Shown piece after piece: positions 34,055 through 42,510 of a DNA stretch of 64,000 bases. This DNA comes from an alpha proteobacterium BAL199 (GTDB taxonomy: Bacteria > Pseudomonadota > Alphaproteobacteria > Thalassobaculales > Thalassobaculaceae). A program made the translations under genes and the position numbers. Below the pieces are notes generated by a model. It ran no database searches, was not told the DNA's origin, and saw only the letters and a list, made by a program, of their open reading frames with translations. The stretch lies in assembly GCA_000171835.1 (NCBI GenBank), contig ABHC01000009.1, forward strand, positions 62,001-126,000, written 5' to 3'. How positions within the stretch are numbered: the first letter of the stretch is position 1; the number at the start of each line of letters is the position of its first letter.

Positions 34055-34636
34055 ATGAAGATTTCGGTCCAGGGCAAACAGCTCGACGTGGGTGACACGC
34101 TGCGCCAGCGCATCGAGTCGACCATCGAGTCCATCACCGCAAAATATTTCGCCAATCCGATCGAGGCGACCGTGACCTTGTCGCGGCAGGGTTCGGAGTT
34201 CCGAGCAGACGTCGGCGTTCACATCGGCAAGGGCATTTCGGTTCAAGCCGAAGGCAGGAACGATGATGCCTATGCCGCCTTTGGAAGTGCCGCCGAACGC
34301 ATCGAAAAGCAGTTGCGCCGCTACAAGCGCCGGCTGCGCGACCACCACAAGGGGCACTCCGGCGACGTTGTCCCGGCCGCCCAGTACGTACTGGCCGCCG
34401 AAGCCGAGGACAGCCCGGAACCCGAAGGCGCGGATGGCTGGGAGCCGGTCGTGGTTGCCGAGATGGAGACCAACATCGACGCGCTGACGGTGGGCGAGGC
34501 CGTCATGCGCATGGATCTGGCCAGCGCTCCTGCGCTGATGTTCCGGAACCGTGCGCATGGGGGGCTGAACATGATCTACCGACGGCCGGACGGCAATGTC
34601 GGTTGGATCGATCCGCCGAGCCAGACCCAGAGCTGA
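34055..34636 (+). CDS. hpf: Ribosome hibernation promoting factor, long form
   Basis: Binds the 30S subunit and helps form inactive 100S ribosomes in stationary phase or stress. The N-terminal HPF/YfiA domain begins MKISVQGKQLDVGDTLR and includes the basic patch KQLRRYKRRLRDHHK. The C-terminal dimerisation domain (about 135-190) shows VVAEMETNIDALTVGEAVMR and GGLNMIYRRPDGNVGWI. ATG 34055 was chosen because the domain starts there. At 193 residues it is the long form, which dimerises ribosomes without RMF. Confidence 0.94.
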   Translation: MKISVQGKQLDVGDTLRQRIESTIESITAKYFANPIEATVTLSRQGSEFRADVGVHIGKGISVQAEGRNDDAYAAFGSAAERIEKQLRRYKRRLRDHHKGHSGDVVPAAQYVLAAEAEDSPEPEGADGWEPVVVAEMETNIDALTVGEAVMRMDLASAPALMFRNRAHGGLNMIYRRPDGNVGWIDPPSQTQS

Positions 34637-34695
34637 CGACGACGTGAACCGCCGATGGGTATCCCCCACTGAGCGGTGAAAGGACGATTTCGGCA

Positions 34696-35160
34696 ATGGA
34701 CATTACGGATCTGATCTCCAGCGACGCGATACTCCCGTCACTGCGAGCGCCGAGCAAGAAGCAGGCGCTCCAGGAGCTGGCCCGCAAGGCCAGCGAATTG
34801 ACCGGGATGGAAGCGCGCGAGATCTTTGACGTGCTGCTGGAGCGCGAACGGCTCGGCACCACCGGTGTCGGGCATGGGATCGCCATTCCGCACGGCAAGT
34901 TGGCCAAGCTCGGCAAGCTCTACGGCGTGTTTGCACGCATGGAACACCCGATCGATTTCGAATCGATTGACGACGAACCGGTCGATCTGCTGTTCCTGCT
35001 GCTGGCGCCGGAAAGCGCCGGGGCCGATCACCTGAAGGCGCTGGCCCGTGTTTCCCGACTACTGCGCGACCGCACCGTGTGCAACAAGCTGCGCGGTTGT
35101 GAGAGCCGGGATGCGATTTTCGCGCTGTTCACCGACGCGACGGCCAGCCACGCCGCCTGA
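34696..35160 (+). CDS. ptsN: Nitrogen-PTS EIIA protein
   Basis: Terminal phospho-acceptor of the regulatory nitrogen PTS, which controls potassium and nitrogen functions rather than sugar uptake. The phosphorylated histidine is His66 in VGHGIAIPHGKL. The start ATG 34696 lies 59 bases after hpf. At 154 residues it is standard. The neighbourhood rpoN-hpf-ptsN is the conserved one. Confidence 0.95.
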   Translation: MDITDLISSDAILPSLRAPSKKQALQELARKASELTGMEAREIFDVLLERERLGTTGVGHGIAIPHGKLAKLGKLYGVFARMEHPIDFESIDDEPVDLLFLLLAPESAGADHLKALARVSRLLRDRTVCNKLRGCESRDAIFALFTDATASHAA

Positions 35161-35208
35161 TCCTTCGGGCCAGGGACCTACCGAGCCCGGGCTTGGCGTA
35201 GCGCCGAT

Positions 35209-35415
35209 TCAGTGGACGCTGACCGGCTCCAGATCGTTCTGACGAATGGCGAGCCGGGCGAGTTCTCGGCTGGGAAACAGCGTGACCCCGGTCCCGTCAG
35301 CGGCATGCACCGCATAGCGCTGCTCGTGCTCGACTTCGACGGCCTTGACGTAGGCGACTTGGTTGACGCCCAGCGCCGCCAACGCTTCCGGGCTGATGCT
35401 GCGAATATCGGTCAT
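35209..35415 (-). CDS. DUF1150 family protein
   Basis: A 68-residue alphaproteobacterial protein of unknown role. The motif EALAALGVNQVAYVKAV and the VTLFPSRELARLAIRQNDLEP end fit the DUF1150 family. ATG 35415 has a strong ribosome site (AAGGAGGTG). It follows the small heat-shock gene on the same strand by 82 bases; this pairing next to ptsN is common, so a link to stress control is plausible but not shown. Confidence 0.87.
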   Translation of the reverse strand: MTDIRSISPEALAALGVNQVAYVKAVEVEHEQRYAVHAADGTGVTLFPSRELARLAIRQNDLEPVSVH

Positions 35416-35497
35416 CGTCACCTCCTTCGCTCCGGCCGGTCCGGCCCGGAGCCTGCGGTACGTTCTGCTCGAGCCGGCCAACGCGGCGGCCCGGCGC

Positions 35498-35956
35498 TCA
35501 GTTCGTTTCCGGGATTACGTCGATGGATCGGCTGGCCGACTTCCGGTCGGCGCCGCGGATCTCGACCGTATGAACCTTGGTTTCCGGCACCGGCCGAACC
35601 AGGTCGATGTGCAGCAAACCGTTGTCCAGCTCCGCACCCTCGACCCGAATGCCTTCCGCGAGGACGAAGGTTCGCAGGAACTGCCGCGCGGCAATCCCTC
35701 GATGCAGGTAGACGCGCGCGTCATCCTCGGCCTGCCGGCCGCGCACGACCAACTGGTTGTCCTCGATCTGTACACTCAGGTCAGCCATCGAAAACCCGGC
35801 GACCGCCAGAGTAATCCGCAGGCCGTTTTCCGAGATCTGCTCAATGTTGTAGGGCGGATAGCCGTCCGCCTGGGCTTTCTGCACCCGATCAAGGGCGCGC
35901 TCGAAATGATCGAAGCCCAGCAGCAGGGGCGAATTGAACAGCGACATGCGCGACAC
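35498..35956 (-). CDS. Hsp20/alpha-crystallin small heat-shock protein
   Basis: Chaperone that holds unfolding proteins. The N-terminal arm MSRMSLFNSPLLLGFDHFER and the segment DGYPPYNIE precede the alpha-crystallin domain (about 35-130), with RGIAARQFLRTF and ELDNGLLHIDLVRPVPE. The C-terminal IxI motif is not obvious. GTG 35956 was chosen because GAGGAGAG is seven bases upstream; an ATG three codons later is an alternative. At 152 residues it is a normal length. Confidence 0.92.
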   Translation of the reverse strand: MSRMSLFNSPLLLGFDHFERALDRVQKAQADGYPPYNIEQISENGLRITLAVAGFSMADLSVQIEDNQLVVRGRQAEDDARVYLHRGIAARQFLRTFVLAEGIRVEGAELDNGLLHIDLVRPVPETKVHTVEIRGADRKSASRSIDVIPETN

Positions 35957-36106
35957 CGGTCTCTCCTCGTCTGAGCGAGAACCAAAAAAACACCGACCCG
36001 CACCAAGCGGCGTCGAGCGCGATCCGCCCCGTAAGGCCGCAGACCACTTCGTATAAGGTGGGAGGGGGCGAGCCTCGGGTCAAGGGAGACGGCCGGTCAT
36101 TCACCG

Positions 36107-36796
36107 TCATCTACCGGCATGGCGGCGCACCCGGGCACGATCGAGGGGCTCTGCGAGACCCACATTGCCTCGGCGTCCGACGTGGATTGCCGCGACCGCC
36201 AGGCCCGTGCCGGTATCAACCAGGATCGGCGCACCGGAGTCACCACCGATTGCCTCGCAATCATGCCGCCAGTATCCGTCGGTCGACCAGCCGAGGAACC
36301 GGCAGGCCGGATCGACCGTCAGCACGTGTCCCTTGTCGCTGCTGTAGCCGGCCTCGAACAGCGCGGTACCCGGTTCGCTGTCGCGGTCGACGATCGGAAT
36401 CGGCCGCATTGCCGCCGGATGGTCCAACCGCACCAGGACGGCCTCGGTCCCGACCAGTTCGTATCCAACTGCCTGATAATGTCCCAGATACTCGCCGCGC
36501 GCGTAGCCAGGCAGGAAATGAACCAGTTCGGGCGCCACCCAGCCTTCACCAAGAAAGTCGCCAAGGCAGTGCTTGGCGGTCAGCGCCAAGGTCGGCGCCA
36601 CCAGCGTGGCCGTGCAATGTCGTCGAATCCGGAAGCCGGCAACGTTGAGCCGGCCGATCGCGGACCATGGTCCGGTGTCCGGTGCGACAATCACCCGTCC
36701 GCCGACATCAGCACCATAGGCCGGCACCGCTGCCGGCAGCAGTACCGCCAGCCCGAGCAGACCCACCAGACCCGGAGCGAGGCGGCGAATGACCAT
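36107..36796 (-). CDS. Exported trypsin-like serine protease (S1 family) with altered Asp position
   Basis: A 229-residue protein with a signal peptide ending near AYG-A (residue 29). The catalytic His is His76 in LTAKHCL and the nucleophile Ser187 in GGDSGAP. Where chymotrypsin-type enzymes have the third triad residue before the LLRL strand, this protein reads TEAVLVRLDHP, so Glu118 takes the Asp place if aligned without a gap. Cysteines at 61/77 and 165/180 could form the usual disulphides. ATG 36796 was chosen as the start of the signal peptide. The substrate is unknown. Confidence 0.8.
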   Translation of the reverse strand: MVIRRLAPGLVGLLGLAVLLPAAVPAYGADVGGRVIVAPDTGPWSAIGRLNVAGFRIRRHCTATLVAPTLALTAKHCLGDFLGEGWVAPELVHFLPGYARGEYLGHYQAVGYELVGTEAVLVRLDHPAAMRPIPIVDRDSEPGTALFEAGYSSDKGHVLTVDPACRFLGWSTDGYWRHDCEAIGGDSGAPILVDTGTGLAVAAIHVGRRGNVGLAEPLDRARVRRHAGR

Positions 36797-36917
36797 CCTT
36801 GATATGTACGGTGCCGCGCCGCGATCGGCCAGAGGTCGCAATGTGGAAGTCGAGCGCGACTGCCGGATCGTCTGAGGACACCGGTTGAACTTACACGACC
36901 GCCGTCGCGATCGGGGA

Positions 36918-37589
36918 CTATCGGCCTGCTGGAGCCGCCCGATCTTCGGCGAGCATCCACCGGAAGAACCAGGTTGCGAGAATCGCTGCCACAATTTGGA
37001 CCGCGACAAAGCTTCCCACGTCGGCCGGGCTGATGCCGGCGAAGGTGTTCGAAAACCCGCGGGCTATGGTCACAGCCGGATTAGCGAACGACGTCGAGGA
37101 GGTGAACCAGTACGCTGCGGTAATGTAGAGTCCAACCGCCATCGGCACAGCGTCGGCGCGCGCCTTCAGGCACGCCAGGATCGTTCCGACCAACCCGAAG
37201 GTGGCGACGAACTCTCCGACCCACTGCCCGGTTCCCGTCCGCACGGTCGTGGAAGGGTCAATCAGAGCATTGTCGAACATGACATGAGCGGCAAAGACCC
37301 CGGCGATGCCGCCGATCACCTGCACGACCACATACAGGCACGCGTCCCGCGGGGCGATCTCCCGGCGCAGCGCGAAAGCCAGGGTCACGGCAGGATTGAA
37401 ATGTGCGCCGGAAATCGGACCAAATATTGTAATGAGCACCACGAGTATCGCACCAGTCGGGATGGTGTTCCCCAGCAGGGCGATGGCCACATTGCCGCCA
37501 GCCAGCCGCTCGGCCATGATTCCGGATCCGATAACCGTAGCCAGCAGAGAAAAGGTGCCGAGCCACTCGGCCGCAAGTTTGCGCTGCAT
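36918..37589 (-). CDS. Aquaporin family channel (MIP), AqpS/AqpZ-like
   Basis: A 223-residue six-helix channel for water or small neutral solutes. Both NPA boxes are intact: GAHFNPAVT near residue 66 and TSFANPAVT near 172. It lies 17 bases beyond a PLP dehydratase gene on the same strand and faces an ArsR-type regulator across 171 bases. In Sinorhizobium a related channel (AqpS) is part of the ars operon and lets arsenite out; the context here suggests, but does not prove, the same. Confidence 0.88.
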   Translation of the reverse strand: MQRKLAAEWLGTFSLLATVIGSGIMAERLAGGNVAIALLGNTIPTGAILVVLITIFGPISGAHFNPAVTLAFALRREIAPRDACLYVVVQVIGGIAGVFAAHVMFDNALIDPSTTVRTGTGQWVGEFVATFGLVGTILACLKARADAVPMAVGLYITAAYWFTSSTSFANPAVTIARGFSNTFAGISPADVGSFVAVQIVAAILATWFFRWMLAEDRAAPAGR

Positions 37590-37606
37590 ATGTCGTTCCC
37601 TCGTCT

Positions 37607-38599
37607 CTAGTGGTCGTTCAGCAATCGACAGAATCGCTCGGCATCGACGTTCCCGCCGGTGATCACCGTCGCAACCGTCTGGTCTCGAATGTCGATCCGG
37701 CCGCTCAGCACCGCAGCCAAGCCAACCGCCGCACCGGGTTCGACTACGATCTTGAAGTTCTCGTAGGCGTAGCGCATGGCCGTGCGGACCTCCTCGTCGT
37801 CCGCCACATGGCCGCCGGCCAGCAGGGCGAGGTTGATCGGGAACGTCAGCGCGTTGGGAATTGGCGTCATGATCGCGTCGCAGATCGTTCGACGGCCCGT
37901 CGGGTTCGCCACCCGCTCCCCCGCCTGCAGCGAGCGGCTCGTGTCGTCGAACAGTGCCGGCTCAGCGGCATAAACCCGTGTGCGCGGCGACAACGCCTGC
38001 ATAACCACCGCGGTCGATGCGGTCAGCCCCCCGCCGCCACAGGGTACCAGGACCGAGTCGATCACCGTACCGAGACCCGCCGATTGAGCGACCATCTCGA
38101 GAGCGACTGTTCCGGCCCCGGCCAGAACGCGGGAATCCGCGCTCGGCGGTACAACGAGGCGGCCGGTTTCTTCGCTCTGCGTTGCCACGACAGCGTCGCT
38201 GTTCTCGGTGTCCCGGTCGAAGGTGATGATCTGAGCTCCAAGAGCCTGGACTGCCTCACGCTTCGCAGCGGGCACGTCGCTCGGCATCACAATCACGGCG
38301 GATGAGTGCAGCAGCCGCGCCGCAAGGGCGACACCCAGGGCATGGTTGCCCGAGGAATAGGTGATTACCCCCCGTGTCCGCTCCGCTTCGGTAAGTTGAT
38401 GGATGCAGTTGTAGGCGCCACGGATCTTGAAGGCCCCGGTGCGCTGAGCGCATTCCGCCTTGATCAGCAGGCGACCACCGAGCGCAGCGTTGACATCGGC
38501 GTTCTCCAGCAGCGGCGTGCGGAAGACGATATCGCGCAGTCTCTCGGCCGCTCGATCGACGTCGTCGATCGTGAGAGGAAAATCGGCGCCGCGGTTCAT
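37607..38599 (-). CDS. Threonine/serine dehydratase family PLP enzyme
   Basis: A fold-type II PLP enzyme of 330 residues, deaminating serine/threonine or a related hydroxy-amino acid. The PLP lysine is in GAFKIRGAYN near residue 60. YSSGNHALGVALAA binds the substrate carboxylate, and PCGGGGLTAS is the phosphate-binding glycine loop. There is no C-terminal ACT domain, so it is not the biosynthetic, isoleucine-regulated form. ATG 38599 follows GGGGGAG. Serine racemase or hydroxyaspartate dehydratase activities are alternatives. Confidence 0.87.
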   Translation of the reverse strand: MNRGADFPLTIDDVDRAAERLRDIVFRTPLLENADVNAALGGRLLIKAECAQRTGAFKIRGAYNCIHQLTEAERTRGVITYSSGNHALGVALAARLLHSSAVIVMPSDVPAAKREAVQALGAQIITFDRDTENSDAVVATQSEETGRLVVPPSADSRVLAGAGTVALEMVAQSAGLGTVIDSVLVPCGGGGLTASTAVVMQALSPRTRVYAAEPALFDDTSRSLQAGERVANPTGRRTICDAIMTPIPNALTFPINLALLAGGHVADDEEVRTAMRYAYENFKIVVEPGAAVGLAAVLSGRIDIRDQTVATVITGGNVDAERFCRLLNDH

Positions 38600-38750
38600 C
38601 TCGGACTCCCCCACTTTGTGTGTCCGACAGCACGCGCCGCCGGTCCCCGTCCGGTGTCCGGGTCGTTGATGTTTAATTTCGATAATTCTGGGAAAACCAA
38701 ATCAATGCCCCACTTGCTATCGACGAAGCCGGCTATTGTCAAGCTTCGGC

Positions 38751-38770
38751 ATTTCGGGCATAACCGAAAT
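38751..38770. promoter_or_regulatory. Candidate ArsR operator abutting the arsR start
   Basis: ATTTCGG and CCGAAAT are perfect 7-base arms with a 6-base spacer, ending at the base before the ATG at 38771. A half-site TTTCGAT with AT-rich flanks lies at 38677-38683. The whole divergent gap (38600-38770) is AT-rich, as expected for a control region. Confidence 0.5.
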
Positions 38771-39100
38771 ATGAATCAGGAATTCGCAATCGAAGCCTTC
38801 GCAGCGCTCTCGCAGTCATCCCGCATGACGGTGTTCCGACTGCTGGTCCGCACCGGCCCGCAGGGCTTGCAAGCCGGCGAGATCGCGCGCCGTCTCGACA
38901 TCATCCCTTCGACGCTCTCTGGGCATCTATCAGTGTTGAAACGCTCGGGTCTGCTGAAGGCAACGCGCCATCAGAGGGAGATCCATTACTCCGCCGACCT
39001 CCAGGCGGTGAACGCGCTTGTGAGCTTCCTGCTGTCCGACTGCTGCGATGGCCGCGTAGAGAACTGCGCTGAGATCATGTCCCTGCTCGAACCCGGATGA
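38771..39100 (+). CDS. ArsR-family transcriptional regulator
   Basis: A 109-residue winged-helix repressor that releases DNA when metal(loid) binds. The recognition helix region is IIPSTLSGHLSVLKRSGLL. The C-terminal CCDGRVENC holds three cysteines of the kind used for As(III) in several ArsR proteins; the usual ELCVCD site of helix 3 is absent. It is divergent from the dehydratase and aquaporin genes and probably controls them and itself through the dyad just before its start. Confidence 0.88.
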   Translation: MNQEFAIEAFAALSQSSRMTVFRLLVRTGPQGLQAGEIARRLDIIPSTLSGHLSVLKRSGLLKATRHQREIHYSADLQAVNALVSFLLSDCCDGRVENCAEIMSLLEPG

Positions 39101-39280
39101 CGGGCCGGCAGACCACCATCGTCGCTCCCGACGTTGCACAGGACGCTGACCTGGACATCAGGTGTTCGATGTCGAGCGCGGCCGCCGGATGTCCTGGCGT
39201 CGTTAACGCTCCGTTCATGGTTTCCGCGGCAACCTGTCCGGCCACTCCGTCTGGAGCCAGATGTGTTGAGCGTTGATCCG

Positions 39281-39850
39281 ATGCACGGCGAATCGCCAGC
39301 AATGATGCCATTGCCGGCAAATATTTCCGTCGACCCGGACATCCAGGCGATGGTCGAATACTGGCGCGCGCGTATAGGGCTGGGCGAAACGATCCCGCAC
39401 CGCGACGATCTCGACCCGCTGCTCGACGTGCCGCACTTGGTCCCCAATGTTTTTCTCGCCGATGCCCTGGATGGGGGCGATGATTTCCGGATCCGACTGT
39501 GCGGTACGCGGATCGCCGATATGCTGGGGTGCGACTCGACCGGCCTGAAACTCTCCGAACTCACGACTGGTCATTATCTTCAAGCCATCGCCAGTGTGTA
39601 TCGGCAACCCCTTGTCCTCGGGGTGCCGGTCTACAGCCGGTCGGAATACCGTCCACCGAGCGGTGAGCCAATCGAGGTCGAACGGCTGACGCTGCCCCTG
39701 CGCCGGTCACCGCCCGAGGCACCGATGCTGATGGTCATCCAGAAATTCCATGGCCAGCGAACCCCGGTCCATGGTCGTTTCGCCCAGGTCATCGCCGCCG
39801 CCAGCCACAGCCCGGAAAGCTACGACTTCACCTGCTATCTGCTCGACTGA
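39281..39850 (+). CDS. PAS_5 family protein (small sensor-like domain)
   Basis: A 189-residue protein. Residues about 20-150 fit the alphaproteobacterial PAS_5 family: EYWRARIGLGETIPHRDDLDP, HLVPNVFLADAL, DFRIRLCGTRIADMLG and LKLSELTTGHY. No output domain is attached. The start at ATG 39281 is uncertain: the ribosome site is weak, and ATG 39302 or 39305 are possible. Ligand and partner are unknown. Confidence 0.78.
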   Translation: MHGESPAMMPLPANISVDPDIQAMVEYWRARIGLGETIPHRDDLDPLLDVPHLVPNVFLADALDGGDDFRIRLCGTRIADMLGCDSTGLKLSELTTGHYLQAIASVYRQPLVLGVPVYSRSEYRPPSGEPIEVERLTLPLRRSPPEAPMLMVIQKFHGQRTPVHGRFAQVIAAASHSPESYDFTCYLLD

Positions 39851-39996
39851 TCGATCGATTGGGTCCGGTGATTCTGTTTTTCCAAATCAATTACTCGAAA
39901 ACTAATAGTTTCCCGATGCTACCAGCCACACCATTCTTGGACTGAACCGGCAAGGCTATCGGCCTGCCGCGGTTGAGCCATTGCTGGAGGTCGACC

Positions 39997-41517
39997 ATGA
40001 TCCGAACGGGTGCCCAATACCGTGACTCGATCCGCGACGGCCGCGCCGTCTACATCGGCGGCGAGCGGGTCAAGGACGTCACCACCCATCCGATGTTCAA
40101 GCCGCTGGTCGACATCCGGGCGCGCATCTACGACATGCAGCACGAGGCCGCGACCCGCGGGGCGTTGACGTTCGAGAAGGACGGCGAGGTCAACGCGATC
40201 GCCAACAAGCTGCCGATGGTCCAGCAGGACTGGTGGGACAAGCGGCGCGCTACCGACACCGTGCTCGAGGACATCGGCGGCATCGTCACCCGGGTCGGCG
40301 ACGAGACGGTCGGCGAGATGTGGTCGCTGTACGACGGCCAGGACGTGCTGAACGAGGTCGACCCCCAATTCTCCGCCAACATCCGCGCCCATATCGATCA
40401 CGTGCTGCATGCCGACCCGTTCCATGTCTCGGCCAACACCGATCCCAAGGGCGACCGCTCCAAGGCGCCGCAGGACCAGGACCCGGACATGCTGCTGCAT
40501 GTCGTCAAGGAAACCGACGTCGGCATCATCGTGCGGGGCGCTAAGTACGAAACTGCCGCCGCCTACGCCAACCAAGCCTTCACCAAGCCGACCATCGCCA
40601 ACTGGGGTAATGCCGCCCTCAGCGACTACGCCGTCGGCTTCGTGTGCGACCTCGGCTCGCCGAACCTCAAGTTCATCTGCCGCACCGGCTTCGCCGGCCG
40701 CGCGCCGGCCGAGGATTACCCGCTGTCGAACCGGTTCGACGAGGTCGACACCCTGGTCATCTTCGACAACGTGCTGATCCCCTGGGAGAACGTGCTGTTC
40801 TACCGGCACACCAAGGCGGCGACCTTCATCCGCTCCTGCTTGCATCGCTACTCGGCCTTCGCCTTCGTGCAGCGCAACCTGAAGCTGGCCGACATGATGA
40901 TCGGCGCCGCCCTGTTCAACGCCCGGCAGACCGGGCTCGACAAGCAGCAGGCGGTGCAGGAGAAGCTGTCGACCCTGGCGGTCTACCGCGAGGGCATCAA
41001 CGCCCACCTGACCGCCGCCATCGCGCTGGCCGAGCGCAGCCCGGCCGGGCTGCTGATGCCGAACCAGTCGCTGCTGTACACCGGCCGGGTGCTCGCCTGT
41101 TCGCAGCTTCACGAAATGATGCATCTCGCCCGCGAGCTGTGCGGCGGCCAGATTTGCGTGACCCCGGATGCCGCCGCCTTCGCCGCGCCGGAGACCAAGC
41201 CCTGGCTCGACAAGTACTACACGGTCAACGAGGACTGGGTGGCCGACGACCGGCGCCGGCTGCTGGCCCTGGCGCGCGACATGCTGAATTCCGACTACGC
41301 CGGGCACCGGCTGACCTTCCAGTTGTTCGCCCAGTCGCCGCCGTTCGCGCATCTGGCAGCGGTGCACCGCAACTTCGATTGGGACGGCCCGCTGCAGTTC
41401 GCGAAGAAAGCCGCTGGCCTGTCTGACAAGGTCCTGCTCGACACCGGGCGGACACCCGGCGACCGTGCCGTGAACCAATGGTTCAGCGAACAGATCGCCG
41501 ACAAGGCGGCCGAGTGA
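39997..41517 (+). CDS. 4-hydroxyphenylacetate 3-hydroxylase (HpaB) family oxygenase
   Basis: Reduced-flavin-dependent aromatic hydroxylase of 506 residues. The N-terminal domain starts RTGAQYRDSIRDGRAVYIGG, the flavin/substrate region includes DFDNVLIPWENVLFYR-like TLVIFDNVLIPWENV, and CGGQICVTPDAA lies near the end. ATG 39997 is preceded by GGAGG. The flavin reductase follows one base later and a RidA protein after that. The substrate is unknown; relatives act on phenols, halophenols and heterocycles. An AT-rich spacer precedes the gene. Confidence 0.87.
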   Translation: MIRTGAQYRDSIRDGRAVYIGGERVKDVTTHPMFKPLVDIRARIYDMQHEAATRGALTFEKDGEVNAIANKLPMVQQDWWDKRRATDTVLEDIGGIVTRVGDETVGEMWSLYDGQDVLNEVDPQFSANIRAHIDHVLHADPFHVSANTDPKGDRSKAPQDQDPDMLLHVVKETDVGIIVRGAKYETAAAYANQAFTKPTIANWGNAALSDYAVGFVCDLGSPNLKFICRTGFAGRAPAEDYPLSNRFDEVDTLVIFDNVLIPWENVLFYRHTKAATFIRSCLHRYSAFAFVQRNLKLADMMIGAALFNARQTGLDKQQAVQEKLSTLAVYREGINAHLTAAIALAERSPAGLLMPNQSLLYTGRVLACSQLHEMMHLARELCGGQICVTPDAAAFAAPETKPWLDKYYTVNEDWVADDRRRLLALARDMLNSDYAGHRLTFQLFAQSPPFAHLAAVHRNFDWDGPLQFAKKAAGLSDKVLLDTGRTPGDRAVNQWFSEQIADKAAE

Positions 41518-41518
41518 G

Positions 41519-42043
41519 ATGGCGGTCGCCCGAGCCATGACCGCCGATCCGACGCTGCGCGACCGGTTCCTGGACGCCATGAGCGCCACCGCCTGCACGG
41601 TCAGCATCGTCACCACCGACGGCCCCCACGGGCGGGCCGGGGTCACGGTATCGGCGATGTCCTCGATCTCGGCCGATACGCACCAGCCGACGCTGCTGGT
41701 CTGCGTCCATCACCTGAGCCCAGCGGCCGGCGCCATCCTGAAGAACCGAGCCTTCTGCGTGAACGTGCTGCGCGACGACCAGTCCGCTGTGGCCGACCGG
41801 TTCGCCGGCCGGGTCCCCGTGGTCGACGGCGACAAGTTCGCCGGCGGTGCCTGGACACCGATGGCGAGCGGGTCGCCGCGGGTCGTCGATCCGCTGGCGG
41901 CCTTTGACTGCCAACTGTTGTCGCACCAGCGGGTCGGCACTCACTTCGTGCTGGTCGGTGCGGCCGACGACATCTTCGTGGCAGATCAAGGAGCCCCGCT
42001 GGTCTACGCTCGGCGCGCCTACGCCACTGCCACTCCTCTCTGA
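41519..42043 (+). CDS. Flavin reductase (HpaC-like) partner of the HpaB-type oxygenase
   Basis: Supplies reduced FAD or FMN to the oxygenase encoded just upstream. The 174-residue protein has the family landmarks TACTVSIVTTDG, GVTVSAMSSISADTHQPTL, FCVNVLRDDQ and a final HFVLVGAADD. The ATG is one base after the preceding stop codon, indicating translational coupling. An alternative start at the ATG six codons later is possible. Confidence 0.88.
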   Translation: MAVARAMTADPTLRDRFLDAMSATACTVSIVTTDGPHGRAGVTVSAMSSISADTHQPTLLVCVHHLSPAAGAILKNRAFCVNVLRDDQSAVADRFAGRVPVVDGDKFAGGAWTPMASGSPRVVDPLAAFDCQLLSHQRVGTHFVLVGAADDIFVADQGAPLVYARRAYATATPL

Positions 42044-42059
42044 GCCGGAGCCCGCCCCC

Positions 42060-42479
42060 ATGGTCGTCCACAAGCGCATCCGCCAGTTCAATACCGCCGA
42101 CACCTATCCGGAGCAGAAGCTCGACAACGACCTGTGCCAGGTGGTGGTGGCGCGCGGCAGCATGGTGTTCGTGCGCGGCCAGATCGGCCAGGATCTCGAC
42201 ACTTCGGCCAGCGTCGCGGTCGGCGACGCCGCCGGCCAGGCCGAGCAGGCGATGGCCAACATTGCGATGCTGCTGGACGAGGCGGGCGCCAAGCTGGAGC
42301 ACGTCACCAAGATCACCATTTACCTGATCGACCCACGCTACCGTGAGGCGGTGTACCGTGTGGTCGGCCGCTGGTTGAAGGGCGTGTTCCCGGTCTCCAC
42401 CGGCATCGTCGTGTCCGCCCTGGCTCGCCCCGAATGGCTGGTCGAGATCGACGCCATCGCGGTGATCCCGGACGACTGA
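42060..42479 (+). CDS. RidA family (YjgF/UK114) protein
   Basis: A 139-residue RidA-type protein. Members hydrolyse reactive enamine/imine intermediates, and some act in ring-degradation pathways as 2-aminomuconate deaminase. The conserved arginine lies in SALARPEWLVEIDAIAVI, with VFVRGQIG and KITIYLIDPRYREAVY as further landmarks. It starts 16 bases after the flavin reductase stop, so it is part of the same operon. Its place here suggests handling of a nitrogen-bearing product of the hydroxylase. Confidence 0.88.
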   Translation: MVVHKRIRQFNTADTYPEQKLDNDLCQVVVARGSMVFVRGQIGQDLDTSASVAVGDAAGQAEQAMANIAMLLDEAGAKLEHVTKITIYLIDPRYREAVYRVVGRWLKGVFPVSTGIVVSALARPEWLVEIDAIAVIPDD

Positions 42480-42510
42480 GCAGGCCGGCCCATCGTGGCG
42501 GTGTGGTGCG

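Noticed and set aside
35181-35196. Near-palindrome CCGAGCCCGGGCTTGG between ptsN and the DUF1150 gene
   Set aside because: It has no loop for a hairpin, one mismatch, and is the sort of GC-rich symmetry that arises by chance in this genome.
39880-39930. AT-rich hairpin (AAACT-AAT-AGTTT) ahead of the HpaB-like gene
   Set aside because: The stem is five weak pairs only, so neither a terminator nor an operator can be supported.
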